Below are positions 8,122-17,201 of a DNA stretch of 64,000 bases, one piece after another. The translations under genes and the position numbers were made by a program. Within the stretch, counting starts at the first letter, position 1. Every line of letters starts with the position of its first letter. The notes under the pieces were generated by a model. The model was not told the DNA's origin. It saw only the letters and a program-made list of their open reading frames with translations, and made no database searches. This stretch comes from Allorhizobium ampelinum S4 (GTDB taxonomy: Bacteria > Pseudomonadota > Alphaproteobacteria > Rhizobiales > Rhizobiaceae), in contig NC_011989.1 in NCBI RefSeq assembly GCF_000016285.1, positions 3,573,001 through 3,637,000 on the forward strand, read 5' to 3'.

Positions 8122-8543
8122 ATCCAGCCTCTAGTGGGACCATTTCCAGCGCCAAGGACGCTCAAGGAAACGCTCTGTCTCTTTTGTGTTATAGCAAGGC
8201 CCGAAGACGCACATGCATCCCTGCCTTGAAAAAAAAACGACCATCCCAAGTGCCTTAAAGGCTTGAGATAGTCGCAACGGAATACCGACTGCCATTGTTA
8301 ACGGCTATTGGCATGATGCGGCGGCACGCGGAAAACGGCCCAATGAATTCTGATATTGCGAGCGCCTGTGCAGAGCGCCCCAAGGGCGATGTCACAGTCT
8401 GCTTGGCGCGCAATTTCGCTTTTTTAATCCATATCTGGTTTAAAGATTATGCAGTAAGCTTCTGCGGGCAGAGAGTCTACTGGATAATTCCTTAAATCGG
8501 ACGAGATGATGCCCGCTTTCAGGCGTTATGCCGTCGAGAAGGT
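8122..8543. other. Intergenic region with repeat fragments
   Basis: No gene is apparent. Bases 8430-8495 contain TCTGGTTTAAAGATTATGCAGTA and TGGATAATTCCTTAAATCGGA, which are fragments of the dispersed repeat found whole at 7741-7830, 17071-17173 and 21355-21450. An A-run of nine at about 8229-8237 is the other notable feature. Confidence 0.5.
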
Positions 8544-10316
8544 CTATTCCGGCACCGGCACGTCCATCCGCTCCAGATGCAGGATGCGCGGCGATACCGC
8601 ATCGATAAAGCCTTGGGCGCGACCGATATAGATCAGCGTCGCCCCCTGTAACTGCGTCATCACGCCGGTCAGGATCTTCGCCGTTTCCGGCTCCAACCCA
8701 TCAAGCACATCGTTGAACACCACCCAATGAGGCTTGCGCAACAGGATATGGGCAAAAGCCAGCGCCATCTGCTCATCCTTGTCCAGCACCCGGTCCCAAC
8801 GCTGCCGCTCGTCCAGCGCGCTAGCAAGGCGGCTGAGCTTGACCGTCTTCAGCGCCAGCGTCATCGCCTCGTCACCATAGGTAGAGGCATCCTCGGGATA
8901 GGCCAGGATGTCGCGCAGCCGCCCCTCCGGCAGATAGGGGGTCTGCGGCACGAACAGGATATGATCTTCCTGCGGGAGACGGATCAGGCCCTCGCCATAG
9001 GGCCAGAGTCCAGCGATGGCGTTGAAGAATTGTCGCCGGTTGATGCCGGGATCACCGTTGACCATCACATGTTCACCGGCAAGGATGGTGGGATTGTCCT
9101 CTTTCAGATGATAACCGCCCCAATGGGCCTCCGCCTCGACGGGGGTGCGGATATAGACATCCTCGAAAGCCAGTTCGCCTGGCTTTCCGGCCTCAACCCG
9201 GATCTGGCCTTCCACCGTCTCGGTCAGCGCCGGTTCGATCAGGGCGGCACGCAGCACCATCACCCGCAGCAGCGTTGCCTTCCAATCGGCAATCGCCCCG
9301 AAATTATCGACGTACCAGCGCAAGGCCGTATAGACCTGCGTGAAAGCCGAGGCCGCCATCATCAAGCCGCCGAAGGTCATCGTCCCGCCGAAATAGGCTG
9401 GCGAGGCAATCAGCACCGGCACGATCAGCGCCAGCCAGCCGAAGGCTGCCGACACCCAGGTCAGATTGGTCAGCGCCAGCGCCAGCTTGGAAATAATCGC
9501 CAGCACTCGGTCGATGGTGGCATGGATCTGGGCGCGCTCGACATCCTCGCCGCGTGCTAGCGCAATCGGCTCCAGATGCTCGTTGCTGCGCATCAGGGCC
9601 GCACGAAGCTCCGCCTCGCGGGCATAGCGGGTGGCATTGAGACGGGTCAGCGTGGCGCCGACCAGATTGCTGGCCACCGCCGCGCCTCCCGCATAGATCA
9701 GCGCCGCCCAGACCATATAACCGGGAATGGCGATCTGGTGGCCAAACAGGGTCAACGAAAAATCCCCAGACAATTTCCAGAGCACGCTGATAAAACTGAC
9801 GAGCAGAATGGTGGATTGCACCAGACCGACGGTGAGCGACGTCGTCGATTCCGCCAGCTTGCGCGCATCTTCATGCAGGCGCTGGTCTGGATTGACGCCA
9901 AGCGGGCTGGACACCGACAGCCGATAGGCACGCCTGCCTTTCAGCCATTGATCGACCATATCGCGCGCCAAGCCTTCGCGCATGTAAAGCGCGGTCATCT
10001 GGCTGAAAAAGGTCTGCGCCACATTGATGACCAGCAGAAAGGCGGCAATGAAGAAGAAATTGCGCAACTCCTGCCAGAAAGCTGGCAGATCGCGATTTTC
10101 CAAGGCGTTATAGAACGGCTGGTTCCAGCGATTGAGCAATATCTGGCCATAGGTCAGAAGCAAAATGACGACGAGCAACGAAAGCGAGAGCAGCAGAATG
10201 CGCCCTCTTACATGGCTGGACCAGAAGGATTGGCCAGCCATGCGCATCTGTTCTGCAAATGTCAGGTCCGGCGCGGCGGTTTCGTTGTCAAACATTCGTC
10301 GCGGTACAATCATCAT
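8544..10316 (-). CDS. ABC transporter-like protein with degenerate ATPase domain (ABC_membrane_2 family)
   Basis: A 590-residue half-transporter of the SbmA/BacA/YddA-like class: an N-terminal six-helix membrane domain (segments near 38-60, 85-105, 163-185, 198-220, 285-308 and 315-335), then a nucleotide-binding-like domain from about 380. The membrane domain keeps family marks such as LNRWNQPFYNALE and LRWYVDNFGAIADWKA. The ATPase motifs are decayed. Where Walker A should be GxxGxGKS the protein has GDPGINRR (421-428); the signature LSxGEQQR is replaced by LDKDEQM (511-517); Walker B plus Glu is replaced by WVVFNDVLDGLE (531-542). The Q-loop (FVPQTPYLPEG) survives. It is unlikely to hydrolyse ATP; it may act like proton-driven SbmA/BacA or pair with an active subunit. 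The frame is intact over 590 codons, so it is not a fresh pseudogene. Confidence 0.85.
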   Translation of the reverse strand: MMIVPRRMFDNETAAPDLTFAEQMRMAGQSFWSSHVRGRILLLSLSLLVVILLLTYGQILLNRWNQPFYNALENRDLPAFWQELRNFFFIAAFLLVINVAQTFFSQMTALYMREGLARDMVDQWLKGRRAYRLSVSSPLGVNPDQRLHEDARKLAESTTSLTVGLVQSTILLVSFISVLWKLSGDFSLTLFGHQIAIPGYMVWAALIYAGGAAVASNLVGATLTRLNATRYAREAELRAALMRSNEHLEPIALARGEDVERAQIHATIDRVLAIISKLALALTNLTWVSAAFGWLALIVPVLIASPAYFGGTMTFGGLMMAASAFTQVYTALRWYVDNFGAIADWKATLLRVMVLRAALIEPALTETVEGQIRVEAGKPGELAFEDVYIRTPVEAEAHWGGYHLKEDNPTILAGEHVMVNGDPGINRRQFFNAIAGLWPYGEGLIRLPQEDHILFVPQTPYLPEGRLRDILAYPEDASTYGDEAMTLALKTVKLSRLASALDERQRWDRVLDKDEQMALAFAHILLRKPHWVVFNDVLDGLEPETAKILTGVMTQLQGATLIYIGRAQGFIDAVSPRILHLERMDVPVPE

Positions 10317-10549
10317 TGAGTCGCGGCCTCTAATGCCGCCCTTGACCTCAAGAATGCTCTAGTTACCACCACTTGGCTACTGAATAATCACGTCTATCAC
10401 TCACAAATCAAAGGGATGATGTCGAATTGGCCATTTTTAAACCGGATAAAGGACTCGTAAGCGATTCACTATTCTAAGCCACGGGATAGTGACGACCCAC
10501 AAAATAACACAGGAAAATATCGCACCGTCTTCGTCTGTTTCATTCCACT

Positions 10550-11302
10550 CTATACAGAAGAAACGGCTCCACTCCCAGAAACATTTGGAATTCCAGATAG
10601 TTTAGGAAGTATAACTCTTTCCGGCTTAGATATCATTTTGAAATTTCGCGCAGCAGGAAATTTTTGCGTTTTTCCGGGCTTTAATCCGACGTAAGATCCA
10701 ATGTCCATCGGATTCAATGGTGCGCTTACATTGAAATCCGAAGCTGGTTTTTGAAGGTTTTGGGCAGCCTGATGGACACATTGCGTATAGCGGTCAGCCT
10801 CGGGATGCCATCGATAAACATTAACGCAGCTTAATTCAACGAGCAAAAACCTGCCATTTGGCCTTTCAAATTTATCGACCACACTCCATTTTATGTTCAG
10901 GGAACCGGTGGCGTATTGCCAATCAATATTACTGAAATATTTCTGCGCCAATCCCACAATACCGATCATGCTGGACATTGGCGTGCCGCTATTTTCAAAA
11001 AATGCAACCATCTCATTTATCTTGCGCGTAATATGCGCTTTGACAGATTGATCTTCATCCATCAATTGCTTAACTGAAAAATGAACATCGGCACCAGACC
11101 CTTGACGATAGTGATTGAGATAAGCTTCGGCCCGACCGCCGGGCCTCATCGTGGCAATGCGCGCTTGCTCAAGAATTTCGTTATCGCCCCAACTTCCCGT
11201 ATGTCCGCTTAGCATTCCCGTTGTGTGTATGCCGACGCAGGCAGTATCCACCGCCCCTTTTAAAACCTTGTTTCGGGCTTCACTTTGTAGTTTCTCGACC
11301 AT
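10550..11302 (-). CDS. Hypothetical protein, orphan, AT-richer than neighbours
   Basis: A 250-residue protein that I do not recognise. No signal peptide or membrane segment is visible. The middle contains RPGGRAEAYLNHYRQGSGADVHFSVKQL, which loosely recalls the 'H-x-GSG' region of DUF3289-like and some toxin-domain proteins, and the C-terminus is Pro/Gly/Lys-rich. I chose the ATG at 11302 because GGAG lies seven bases upstream; an in-frame TTG ten codons earlier lacks a site. Base composition is lower in GC than adjacent genes, and it stands alone between an ABC gene and thiB, which suggests acquisition. An imperfect palindrome overlaps its promoter region at 11336-11362. Confidence 0.7.
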   Translation of the reverse strand: MVEKLQSEARNKVLKGAVDTACVGIHTTGMLSGHTGSWGDNEILEQARIATMRPGGRAEAYLNHYRQGSGADVHFSVKQLMDEDQSVKAHITRKINEMVAFFENSGTPMSSMIGIVGLAQKYFSNIDWQYATGSLNIKWSVVDKFERPNGRFLLVELSCVNVYRWHPEADRYTQCVHQAAQNLQKPASDFNVSAPLNPMDIGSYVGLKPGKTQKFPAARNFKMISKPERVILPKLSGIPNVSGSGAVSSV

Positions 11303-11335
11303 GACAAACTCCGTGAGAACGGCAAAAACCAATAT

Positions 11336-11362
11336 GCGACAATAATTTTAAAATTATGTCGC
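11336..11362 (-). promoter_or_regulatory. Palindrome upstream of the orphan gene (possible operator)
   Basis: The sequence GCGACA, then A/T only, then TGTCGC forms a 27-base inverted repeat with a single-base slip. It ends 34 bases before the ATG of the orphan gene, where an operator or a hairpin in the leader would act. The rest of the 11303-11634 gap shows no gene. Confidence 0.5.
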
Positions 11363-11634
11363 AATCAAGATATGATTGCAAGTGATGTGACCACTCCACC
11401 TGTTATAGCCTCAAACAGAACTGATACGCCCCAACACAACATCGATGATACGCGACACCTAAAATCGGTGTTTTTGGAAAGAGTTAAATAGCCGAGCTAA
11501 ACTATGCCAAGAAAACATCCGCATTGGCATAATTGGACATAAACAAGATCTGCCGTAGTGACATACCGGACGTATCATTCCTCTTTTCCACCCCTTGCCA
11601 GCTTACGATCGGCCAGTTACATCTGCGCCTAATA

Positions 11635-11727
11635 CTCTAACGGGGTGCTCCGATTTTGGTTCGGGGCTGAGAGGCTTACGCCAACCCGCGGAACCTGATC
11701 CGGTTAACACCGGCGGAGGGATTAGAG
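11635..11727 (+). promoter_or_regulatory. TPP riboswitch (THI element) controlling thiBPQ
   Basis: The conserved THI-box parts are present in order: P1 strand CTCTAA, ACGGGGTGCTCC, the GGCTGAGA core, ACCCGCGGAACCTGATC, then CGGTTAACACCGGCGGAGGGA and the closing P1 strand TTAGAG. Thiamine pyrophosphate binding is known to repress the downstream gene, in alphaproteobacteria usually at translation. It ends 52 bases before the thiB ATG, so the importer should shut down when TPP is plentiful. Confidence 0.97.
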
Positions 11728-11779
11728 GTGCATTTCTGCTCCCTGTCTCTCTTTCATTGTTGTTGTTCAAGGAGAGACC

Positions 11780-12781
11780 ATGCGCCGTTTGTTGCTAGCA
11801 GCCCTTCCCCTTCTTGCCAGCCTGACGGTCGCCCAGGCCGAAGACAAGGTGTTGACCATTTACACCTATGAAAGCTTCGTCTCTGAATGGGGGCCGGGGC
11901 CGAAGGTGAAAGCCACGTTTGAAAAGACCTGCGGCTGCACCGTCAAGTTCGTCGGGCTGGAAGATGGCGTGGCACTGCTGAACCGCCTGAAGCTGGAAGG
12001 CGCTTCCAGCGAGGCGGATCTGGCGCTGGGGCTGGACACCAATCTCACCGAGGAAGCCAGGCAGACCGGGCTTTTTGCGCCCCACGGCATCGATGCGTCG
12101 ACGGCCCAGGTGCCTGGCGGCTTCAAGGACGATATGTTCGTGCCCTATGATTACGGACATTTCGCCGTCGTCTATGACACCCAAACCATAAAAAATCCGC
12201 CCAAAAGCCTGAAGGAACTGGTGGAGGGAGACCCCGCCCAGAAGATCGTCATCGAGGACCCACGCACTTCGACGCCGGGGCTTGGCCTGCTGCTCTGGGT
12301 TAAATCCGTCTATGGCAAGGACGCGCCCGCCGCCTGGGCAAAATTGAAAGACCGGGTGCTGACCGTAACTCCCGGCTGGTCGGAAGCCTATGGCCTGTTC
12401 ACCAAGGGCGAAGTGCCGATGGTGTTTTCCTATACGACCTCACCCGCCTATCACATGGTCTCTGAGAACACCGAGCGCTATCAAGCCGCTTTCTTTTCGG
12501 AAGGGCATTACATCCAGATTGAAGTGGCAGGAGTGTTGAAAGGCACCAAGCACAAGCAGTTGGCCGAGGATTTCCTGAAATTCATGCTGACGTCCGGCTT
12601 CCAGGATGATATCCCGACCAACAATTGGATGATGCCAGTCACCAAGACCTCGACCCCGCTGCCAGAGGCTTTCGACCGTCTGGTCAAGCCAGCCAAGACC
12701 TTCCTGATGAGCCCGCAGGAGGTTGCCGCCAACCGCAAGGCCTGGATCGCGGAATGGCAGGCGGCAATGGCGGCTAAGTAA
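11780..12781 (+). CDS. thiB: Thiamine/TPP ABC transporter, periplasmic binding protein
   Basis: ThiB binds thiamine, thiamine phosphate or TPP in the periplasm and delivers it to ThiPQ. The 333-residue protein has a signal peptide ([20 protein letters not shown], cleavage before EDK) and the family start [19 protein letters not shown]. Later marks include [22 protein letters not shown], and TNNWMMPV near the C-terminus, which line the ligand cleft in ThiB structures. AGGAGAG stands before the ATG. It is the first gene after the TPP riboswitch, and thiP follows 8 bases after its stop. Confidence 0.96.
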   Translation: MRRLLLAALPLLASLTVAQAEDKVLTIYTYESFVSEWGPGPKVKATFEKTCGCTVKFVGLEDGVALLNRLKLEGASSEADLALGLDTNLTEEARQTGLFAPHGIDASTAQVPGGFKDDMFVPYDYGHFAVVYDTQTIKNPPKSLKELVEGDPAQKIVIEDPRTSTPGLGLLLWVKSVYGKDAPAAWAKLKDRVLTVTPGWSEAYGLFTKGEVPMVFSYTTSPAYHMVSENTERYQAAFFSEGHYIQIEVAGVLKGTKHKQLAEDFLKFMLTSGFQDDIPTNNWMMPVTKTSTPLPEAFDRLVKPAKTFLMSPQEVAANRKAWIAEWQAAMAAK

Positions 12782-12789
12782 GGCCCGGC

Positions 12790-14418
12790 ATGGCTCTCGC
12801 ACGGCAAAATCTGCTGCCGATTGCTGGCGGGATCATCGGCCTTGCCGGGCTTTTTGCCTTTATCGGATTGGCGGTCTTCGCCCTGCTGCTCACAACCGGT
12901 GGCCATCTGCCGCTGGCGCTGGACAGTTACACCCTGTCCATCCTGCGCTTCACCCTGGTGCAGGCCGGGCTATCGACTTTGCTGTCCATTACCTTTGCCC
13001 TGCCGGTGGCTCTGGCCCTGGCGCGGCAAAGGCATTTCTGGGGCCGTCGCTGGCTGATCCGGCTGATGGCGCTGCCCATGGGTCTACCGGTGCTGATCGG
13101 CGCCTTGGGCCTGATTGGCATCTGGGGTCGCAACGGGTTTGCCAATGATCTGCTGGCGCTGCTCGGCCGTCAGACACCGGTCAGCATTTACGGCCTGACC
13201 GGCATTCTCATTGCCCATGTGTTTTTCAACATGCCCTTGGCATGCCGCCTGCTGCTTGCCGGGCTGGAGCGGGTGCCACCTGATTATTGGCGCATGGCGG
13301 CCAGTCTTGGCATGGGTCCGGTTGCGATTTTCCGGATGATCGAATGGCCAGCCCTCAGCCCCTTACTTCCCGGCATCGCCGGGCTGATCTTCATGCTCTG
13401 CGCCACGAGTTTCACGCTGGTGCTGACGCTGGGCGGCGGGCCGGGCGCAACCACGCTGGAAGTGGCGATCTATCAGGCCTTGCGCTTTGATTTCGACCCG
13501 CCCCTTGCCGTCTCTCTGGCAACCCTGCAACTGGCTGTCACGGCCCTGTTGCTTGGCCTTTTGGCACTGTTTCCAGCACCGGACGACCAGGCATTGCCCG
13601 ATGAAAGACCTGTGTTGCGGCTCGATGGCAAGGGACTGGCAGCGCGGGTCTGGGATGGGGTTGTGCTGCTGCTTGCCCTGTTTTTCCTGGTCACGCCCCT
13701 TGCCAATATCGCTTTTGCCGGCGTCAAAGCCGATCTCCTGAAACTGCTTGATGATCCCTCGGTCTGGCGGGCTGGCGGTCTTAGCCTTGCGATCGCCTTT
13801 CCCGCCGCCCTGCTGGCGCTGGGTCTCAGCCTCCTCTTCATCAATGCCAGGACAGCACTATCCGGCCTGCGGCAAAAAACCCTGGTCGCAACCACTCTTT
13901 CCCGGCTGATTGGCGCAACATCATCGCTGGTGCTGCTGGTGCCGGTCATCGTGCTGGCCACCGGCTGGTTCCTGCTGCTGCGCCAGATGGGCAATGCGGC
14001 AGGGTTTGCCGGGCCGGTGGTGGTGGCGATCAACGCGATCATGGCGCTGCCCTTTACCATGCGGGTCTTGGCACCGGCCATCGCCACCCATCATCACCGC
14101 ACGGCGCGCCTGTCTGCAAGCCTTGGCCTTGGCGGACTGGCCAAGATCCGCCATGTCGACTGGCCGGGCCTGCGTCGTCCGATCCTGACGGCCCTGTCCT
14201 TTGCCATGGCACTATCGCTTGGAGACCTTGGGGCGGTGGCCCTGTTCGGTGCCAATAATCTGGCGACTTTGCCGTGGCTGATCTATAGCCGGATGGGCAG
14301 CTACCGCACCGCCGATGCCGATGGTCTGGCCCTGCTGCTCGGCCTTGTCTGCCTTGTGCTGACCATGATTGGAACGGCGGGCGGCTCAAGTGCTGACAAA
14401 CCGGAGGAGCGACCATGA
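12790..14418 (+). CDS. thiP: Thiamine/TPP ABC transporter, permease
   Basis: ThiP is the inner-membrane channel of the thiamine importer. The 542 residues hold two fused permease halves, each with about six hydrophobic segments, as in ThiP and FbpB. The ATPase-contact (EAA) loops are visible as RMAASLGMGPVAIFRMIEWPAL in the first half and RLSASLGLGGLAKIRHVDWPGL in the second. The stop overlaps the thiQ start in an ATGA, so subunit synthesis is coupled. The gene lies in the thiBPQ operon under the TPP riboswitch. Confidence 0.95.
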   Translation: MALARQNLLPIAGGIIGLAGLFAFIGLAVFALLLTTGGHLPLALDSYTLSILRFTLVQAGLSTLLSITFALPVALALARQRHFWGRRWLIRLMALPMGLPVLIGALGLIGIWGRNGFANDLLALLGRQTPVSIYGLTGILIAHVFFNMPLACRLLLAGLERVPPDYWRMAASLGMGPVAIFRMIEWPALSPLLPGIAGLIFMLCATSFTLVLTLGGGPGATTLEVAIYQALRFDFDPPLAVSLATLQLAVTALLLGLLALFPAPDDQALPDERPVLRLDGKGLAARVWDGVVLLLALFFLVTPLANIAFAGVKADLLKLLDDPSVWRAGGLSLAIAFPAALLALGLSLLFINARTALSGLRQKTLVATTLSRLIGATSSLVLLVPVIVLATGWFLLLRQMGNAAGFAGPVVVAINAIMALPFTMRVLAPAIATHHHRTARLSASLGLGGLAKIRHVDWPGLRRPILTALSFAMALSLGDLGAVALFGANNLATLPWLIYSRMGSYRTADADGLALLLGLVCLVLTMIGTAGGSSADKPEERP

Positions 14419-15164
14419 GCGAGACGGCCACTATCCCCGATGCCGCAATTGTTCTCGACACGGTGCAACTGCGTCTGGGAAACCAGAGTTTTGAGTTCAA
14501 CGATCAGATCGCGTCTGGAAAGATCACCGCGATCACCGGCATGTCCGGCTCAGGCAAATCCACCCTGCTGAACCTGATTGCCGGGTTCGAGACGCCCGAT
14601 CAGGGCCGGATCCGGATTGGCTCGGAAGACATCACGGATCTGCCACCCGCCAAACGTCCGGTCTCCCTGGTGTTCCAGGACCATAACCTGTTTGCCCATC
14701 TCGATCTCGCCACCAATATCGGCCTTGGCATCGATCCGTCTCTGCGGCTTGGCGCGGCGGATCGGCTGGCGGTGAGCCAAGCCCTGAAAAGAGTGGGACT
14801 TGGCGGCTATGACCGACGCAAACCCGCCACGCTTTCCGGCGGAGAAAAGCAGCGCGCCGCCTTTGCCCGTGCGCTGGTCCGGCGCAAGCCGGTCCTGTTG
14901 CTGGACGAACCTTTTGCCGCCCTCGATCCCGGTCTGCGCGCCAGCATGGCCGATCTGCTGCTGGATCTGCATCGCGAAACCGGCCAGAGCGTGTTGATCG
15001 TCAGCCACGATCCCCAGGATGTGCGGCGCCTGGCTGATGATGTGCTGTTTCTGGATCAAGGCCGCATTTCACTGCATTGCGACGCAAAAACCTTCCTTTC
15101 CGGCGAAGGCCCAGCTGCACTCAAGACCTTTCTCGGTCCCTTTCATGATCGCGACCGGTTTTAA
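14415..15164 (+). CDS. thiQ: Thiamine/TPP ABC transporter, ATP-binding subunit
   Basis: ThiQ powers thiamine uptake by ATP hydrolysis on the cytoplasmic face. The 249-residue protein has Walker A GMSGSGKST (near 39-47), Q-loop VFQDHNLFAHL, signature LSGGEKQRAAFARAL, Walker B VLLLDEPFAALDP and the switch His in LIVSHDPQD. The 'FQDHNLF' Q-loop is typical of ThiQ. It is the last gene of thiBPQ; the next 430 bases hold only inverted repeats. Confidence 0.95.
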   Translation: MSETATIPDAAIVLDTVQLRLGNQSFEFNDQIASGKITAITGMSGSGKSTLLNLIAGFETPDQGRIRIGSEDITDLPPAKRPVSLVFQDHNLFAHLDLATNIGLGIDPSLRLGAADRLAVSQALKRVGLGGYDRRKPATLSGGEKQRAAFARALVRRKPVLLLDEPFAALDPGLRASMADLLLDLHRETGQSVLIVSHDPQDVRRLADDVLFLDQGRISLHCDAKTFLSGEGPAALKTFLGPFHDRDRF

Positions 15165-15599
15165 CAGGAAGTCTCGAAGACGGGGACCACATCCACGCCC
15201 TCAAAAAAGGCCAAATATCTCAAATGCATCAGAGGTTTGAGATATCTGCAAAAGCAGGACCAGGGGCCATTTTCGATGCCCCTTGGTATAAGGCCATGAT
15301 TTCGACGCGACCAGCTGGCATGGCGTGATGCATACAAAGCACAAATGAATGCGATCATTAACATTTTCTTATCCAATTGGCTGATCTTGTGCGATGCGCA
15401 GTTTTATCCAAATCAATAATATGCTGTTAAGGATTTGGATGAAAATCGTGAGACGTCCCGCATCGCAATATCAGCGAAATGGCGGGTGTGACTGAACAGG
15501 TAAGGGGACGAAGACGTTTCTAGGATGCGCTGCAATATGATCCTGATGGCCCCTGCACAGCAAGGCACCTGGCAAACCACGCGAATGGTGGCGGGAAAA
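15165..15599. other. Intergenic region with an inverted repeat
   Basis: No gene is supported. ATATCTCAAA (15215-15224) pairs exactly with TTTGAGATAT (15236-15245) and encloses ATGCATC; a related but looser arrangement occurs at 7363-7400 after uup. Several in-frame ATGs before 15600 allow a longer version of the downstream lipoprotein but lie before its signal peptide. Confidence 0.5.
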
Positions 15600-17066
15600 A
15601 TGCGCCCTGGATTAAAAGCGAGCCTCGGCCTTATAGCTGCCCTGTCGCTTGCCGGCTGCCAGTCGATGGTAGAGCAGTCCTATCAGCCGAACATCTCGCC
15701 CTCGTCTTCGCCGCAGATCGTTCAGGAAGTGCAGAAGGACGATCCCCGCGCCCAGATGGGTGCGCGCGAGCATCCCCGTATCGTGGCAAGCTATGGCGGC
15801 GAATATCACGACGAGAAAACCGAACGGCTGGTGGCGAAAATTGCCGGTGCGTTGACGGTGGTTTCTGAAAACCCGCAGCAGTCCTATCGCATCACCATTC
15901 TGAATTCTCCGGCTATCAATGCCTTTGCCCTGCCCGGCGGCTATCTCTATGTCACCCGTGGCCTACTGGCGCTGGCCAATGACGCTTCGGAAGTCGCCGC
16001 CGTGCTGTCGCATGAAATGGCCCATGTCACCGCCAATCATGGCATCGAGCGCCAGCGGCGCGAAGAAGCCGAGGTCATTGCCAGCCGGGTGGTGGCCGAA
16101 GTGTTGTCCAGCGATCTGGCTGGCAAGCAGGCCTTGGCCCGTGGCAAGCTGCGGCTGGCCGCCTTCTCACGCCAGCAGGAATTGCAGGCCGATACAATCG
16201 GGGTGCGGACGCTGGGCGAAGCAGGTTACGATCCCTATGCGGCGGCGCGCTTCCTGGATTCCATGGCCGCCTATCAGCATTACAGCTCATCCGACCCCAA
16301 TGCCGACCAGAGCATGGACTTCCTGTCCAGCCACCCCAGCACGCCACAGCGAGTGGAACTGGCACGCGACCATGCCCGCGCCTTCGGACCTGACGGATCG
16401 ACTGGCGACAAGGGCCGCGATTACTTTTTCGATGGCATCGATGGCATGCTGTATGGCGACAGCCCGCAGGAGGGCTATGTCCGTGGCCACACATTCCTGC
16501 ATGGCGGCCTCGGCATACGCTTCGACGTGCCGGACGGTTTTCAGATCGACAACAAGGTGGAGGCGGTCATGGCCACCGGGCCGGGCGATGTCGCCATCCG
16601 CTTCGACGGCGTGGCCGATACTCAGAACCGCAGCCTGACCAACTATATTTCCAGCGGCTGGGTCACCGGCCTGTTGCCGGACAGCATTCACGAAACCAAG
16701 ATCAATGGCATGGAGGCCGCGACCGCCAGGGCCTCGGCGGATCGCTGGGATTTCGACGTCACCGTGGTGCGGCTGGGCAATCAGATTTTCCGCTTCCTGA
16801 CCGCCGTTCCCAAAGGCAGCGACCAATTGGTGCCAACAGCCGATCTTCTGCGCCAAACTTTCCGCCGCATCACACCCGAGGAAGCCAAGACGCTGAAACC
16901 ATTGCGCGTCCGGGTCGTCACCGTTGGACAAGGCGACACGCTGGCCAGCCTGTCGGCCAGGATGATGGGAACGGATCGAAAGCTGGAATTGTTCAAGGTG
17001 TTGAATGCCATTCCCGCCGGTCAAAGCCCGGCACAGGGCAGCCGGGTCAAGATCGTCTCGGAATAA
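15600..17066 (+). CDS. M48 family zinc metalloprotease lipoprotein with C-terminal LysM
   Basis: A membrane-anchored metallopeptidase (BepA/LoiP type) probably acting on misfolded outer-membrane or envelope proteins. From the ATG at 15600 it is 488 residues. It opens with a lipoprotein signal, MRPGLKASLGLIAALSLAGC, in which Cys20 would be lipidated. The zinc motif HEMAH sits in LSHEMAHVTANHGIER, with the third ligand expected in the ELQADTIGVRTL region. The last 50 residues (VRVVTVGQGDTLASLSARM) form a LysM, implying peptidoglycan contact. In-frame ATGs at 15525 and 15585 are possible starts, but they would bury the signal peptide. It converges with rpoH2. Confidence 0.9.
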   Translation: MRPGLKASLGLIAALSLAGCQSMVEQSYQPNISPSSSPQIVQEVQKDDPRAQMGAREHPRIVASYGGEYHDEKTERLVAKIAGALTVVSENPQQSYRITILNSPAINAFALPGGYLYVTRGLLALANDASEVAAVLSHEMAHVTANHGIERQRREEAEVIASRVVAEVLSSDLAGKQALARGKLRLAAFSRQQELQADTIGVRTLGEAGYDPYAAARFLDSMAAYQHYSSSDPNADQSMDFLSSHPSTPQRVELARDHARAFGPDGSTGDKGRDYFFDGIDGMLYGDSPQEGYVRGHTFLHGGLGIRFDVPDGFQIDNKVEAVMATGPGDVAIRFDGVADTQNRSLTNYISSGWVTGLLPDSIHETKINGMEAATARASADRWDFDVTVVRLGNQIFRFLTAVPKGSDQLVPTADLLRQTFRRITPEEAKTLKPLRVRVVTVGQGDTLASLSARMMGTDRKLELFKVLNAIPAGQSPAQGSRVKIVSE

Positions 17067-17070
17067 CCTA

Positions 17071-17112
17071 TGCATAATTCCTTAAATCGGAATCGATTTA
17101 AGGAATTATGCA
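17071..17112. repeat. Perfect 19-bp-arm palindrome (repeat copy C, part 1)
   Basis: TGCATAATTCCTTAAATCG is followed by GAAT and then its exact reverse complement. It starts four bases after the M48 stop and can act as a terminator-like hairpin in both directions. The core is shared with fragments near 7741-7830, 8430-8495 and 21410-21450. Confidence 0.85.
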
Positions 17113-17127
17113 GCAGATTTAAAGCGT

Positions 17128-17173
17128 TACAGCCTCCTTTGTGCGTTTTATAAAACGCACAAAGGAGGCTGTA
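17128..17173. repeat. Perfect 46-bp palindrome with no loop (repeat copy C, part 2)
   Basis: The left arm begins TACAGCCTCCTTTGTGCG and the right arm is its exact reverse complement, 23 bases each with no spacer. It lies between the convergent M48 and rpoH2 genes, 28 bases before the rpoH2 stop. The CACAAAGG segment is shared with the dispersed repeat at 7741-7830. Confidence 0.85.
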
Positions 17174-17201
17174 GAGATTTGGTTCGATCTATTGGGTCTG
17201 T

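Noticed and set aside
8544..10316. Frameshift pseudogene of an ABC transporter
   Set aside because: The frame is open for 590 codons with normal codon use, and motif loss is by substitution, not by frame disruption.
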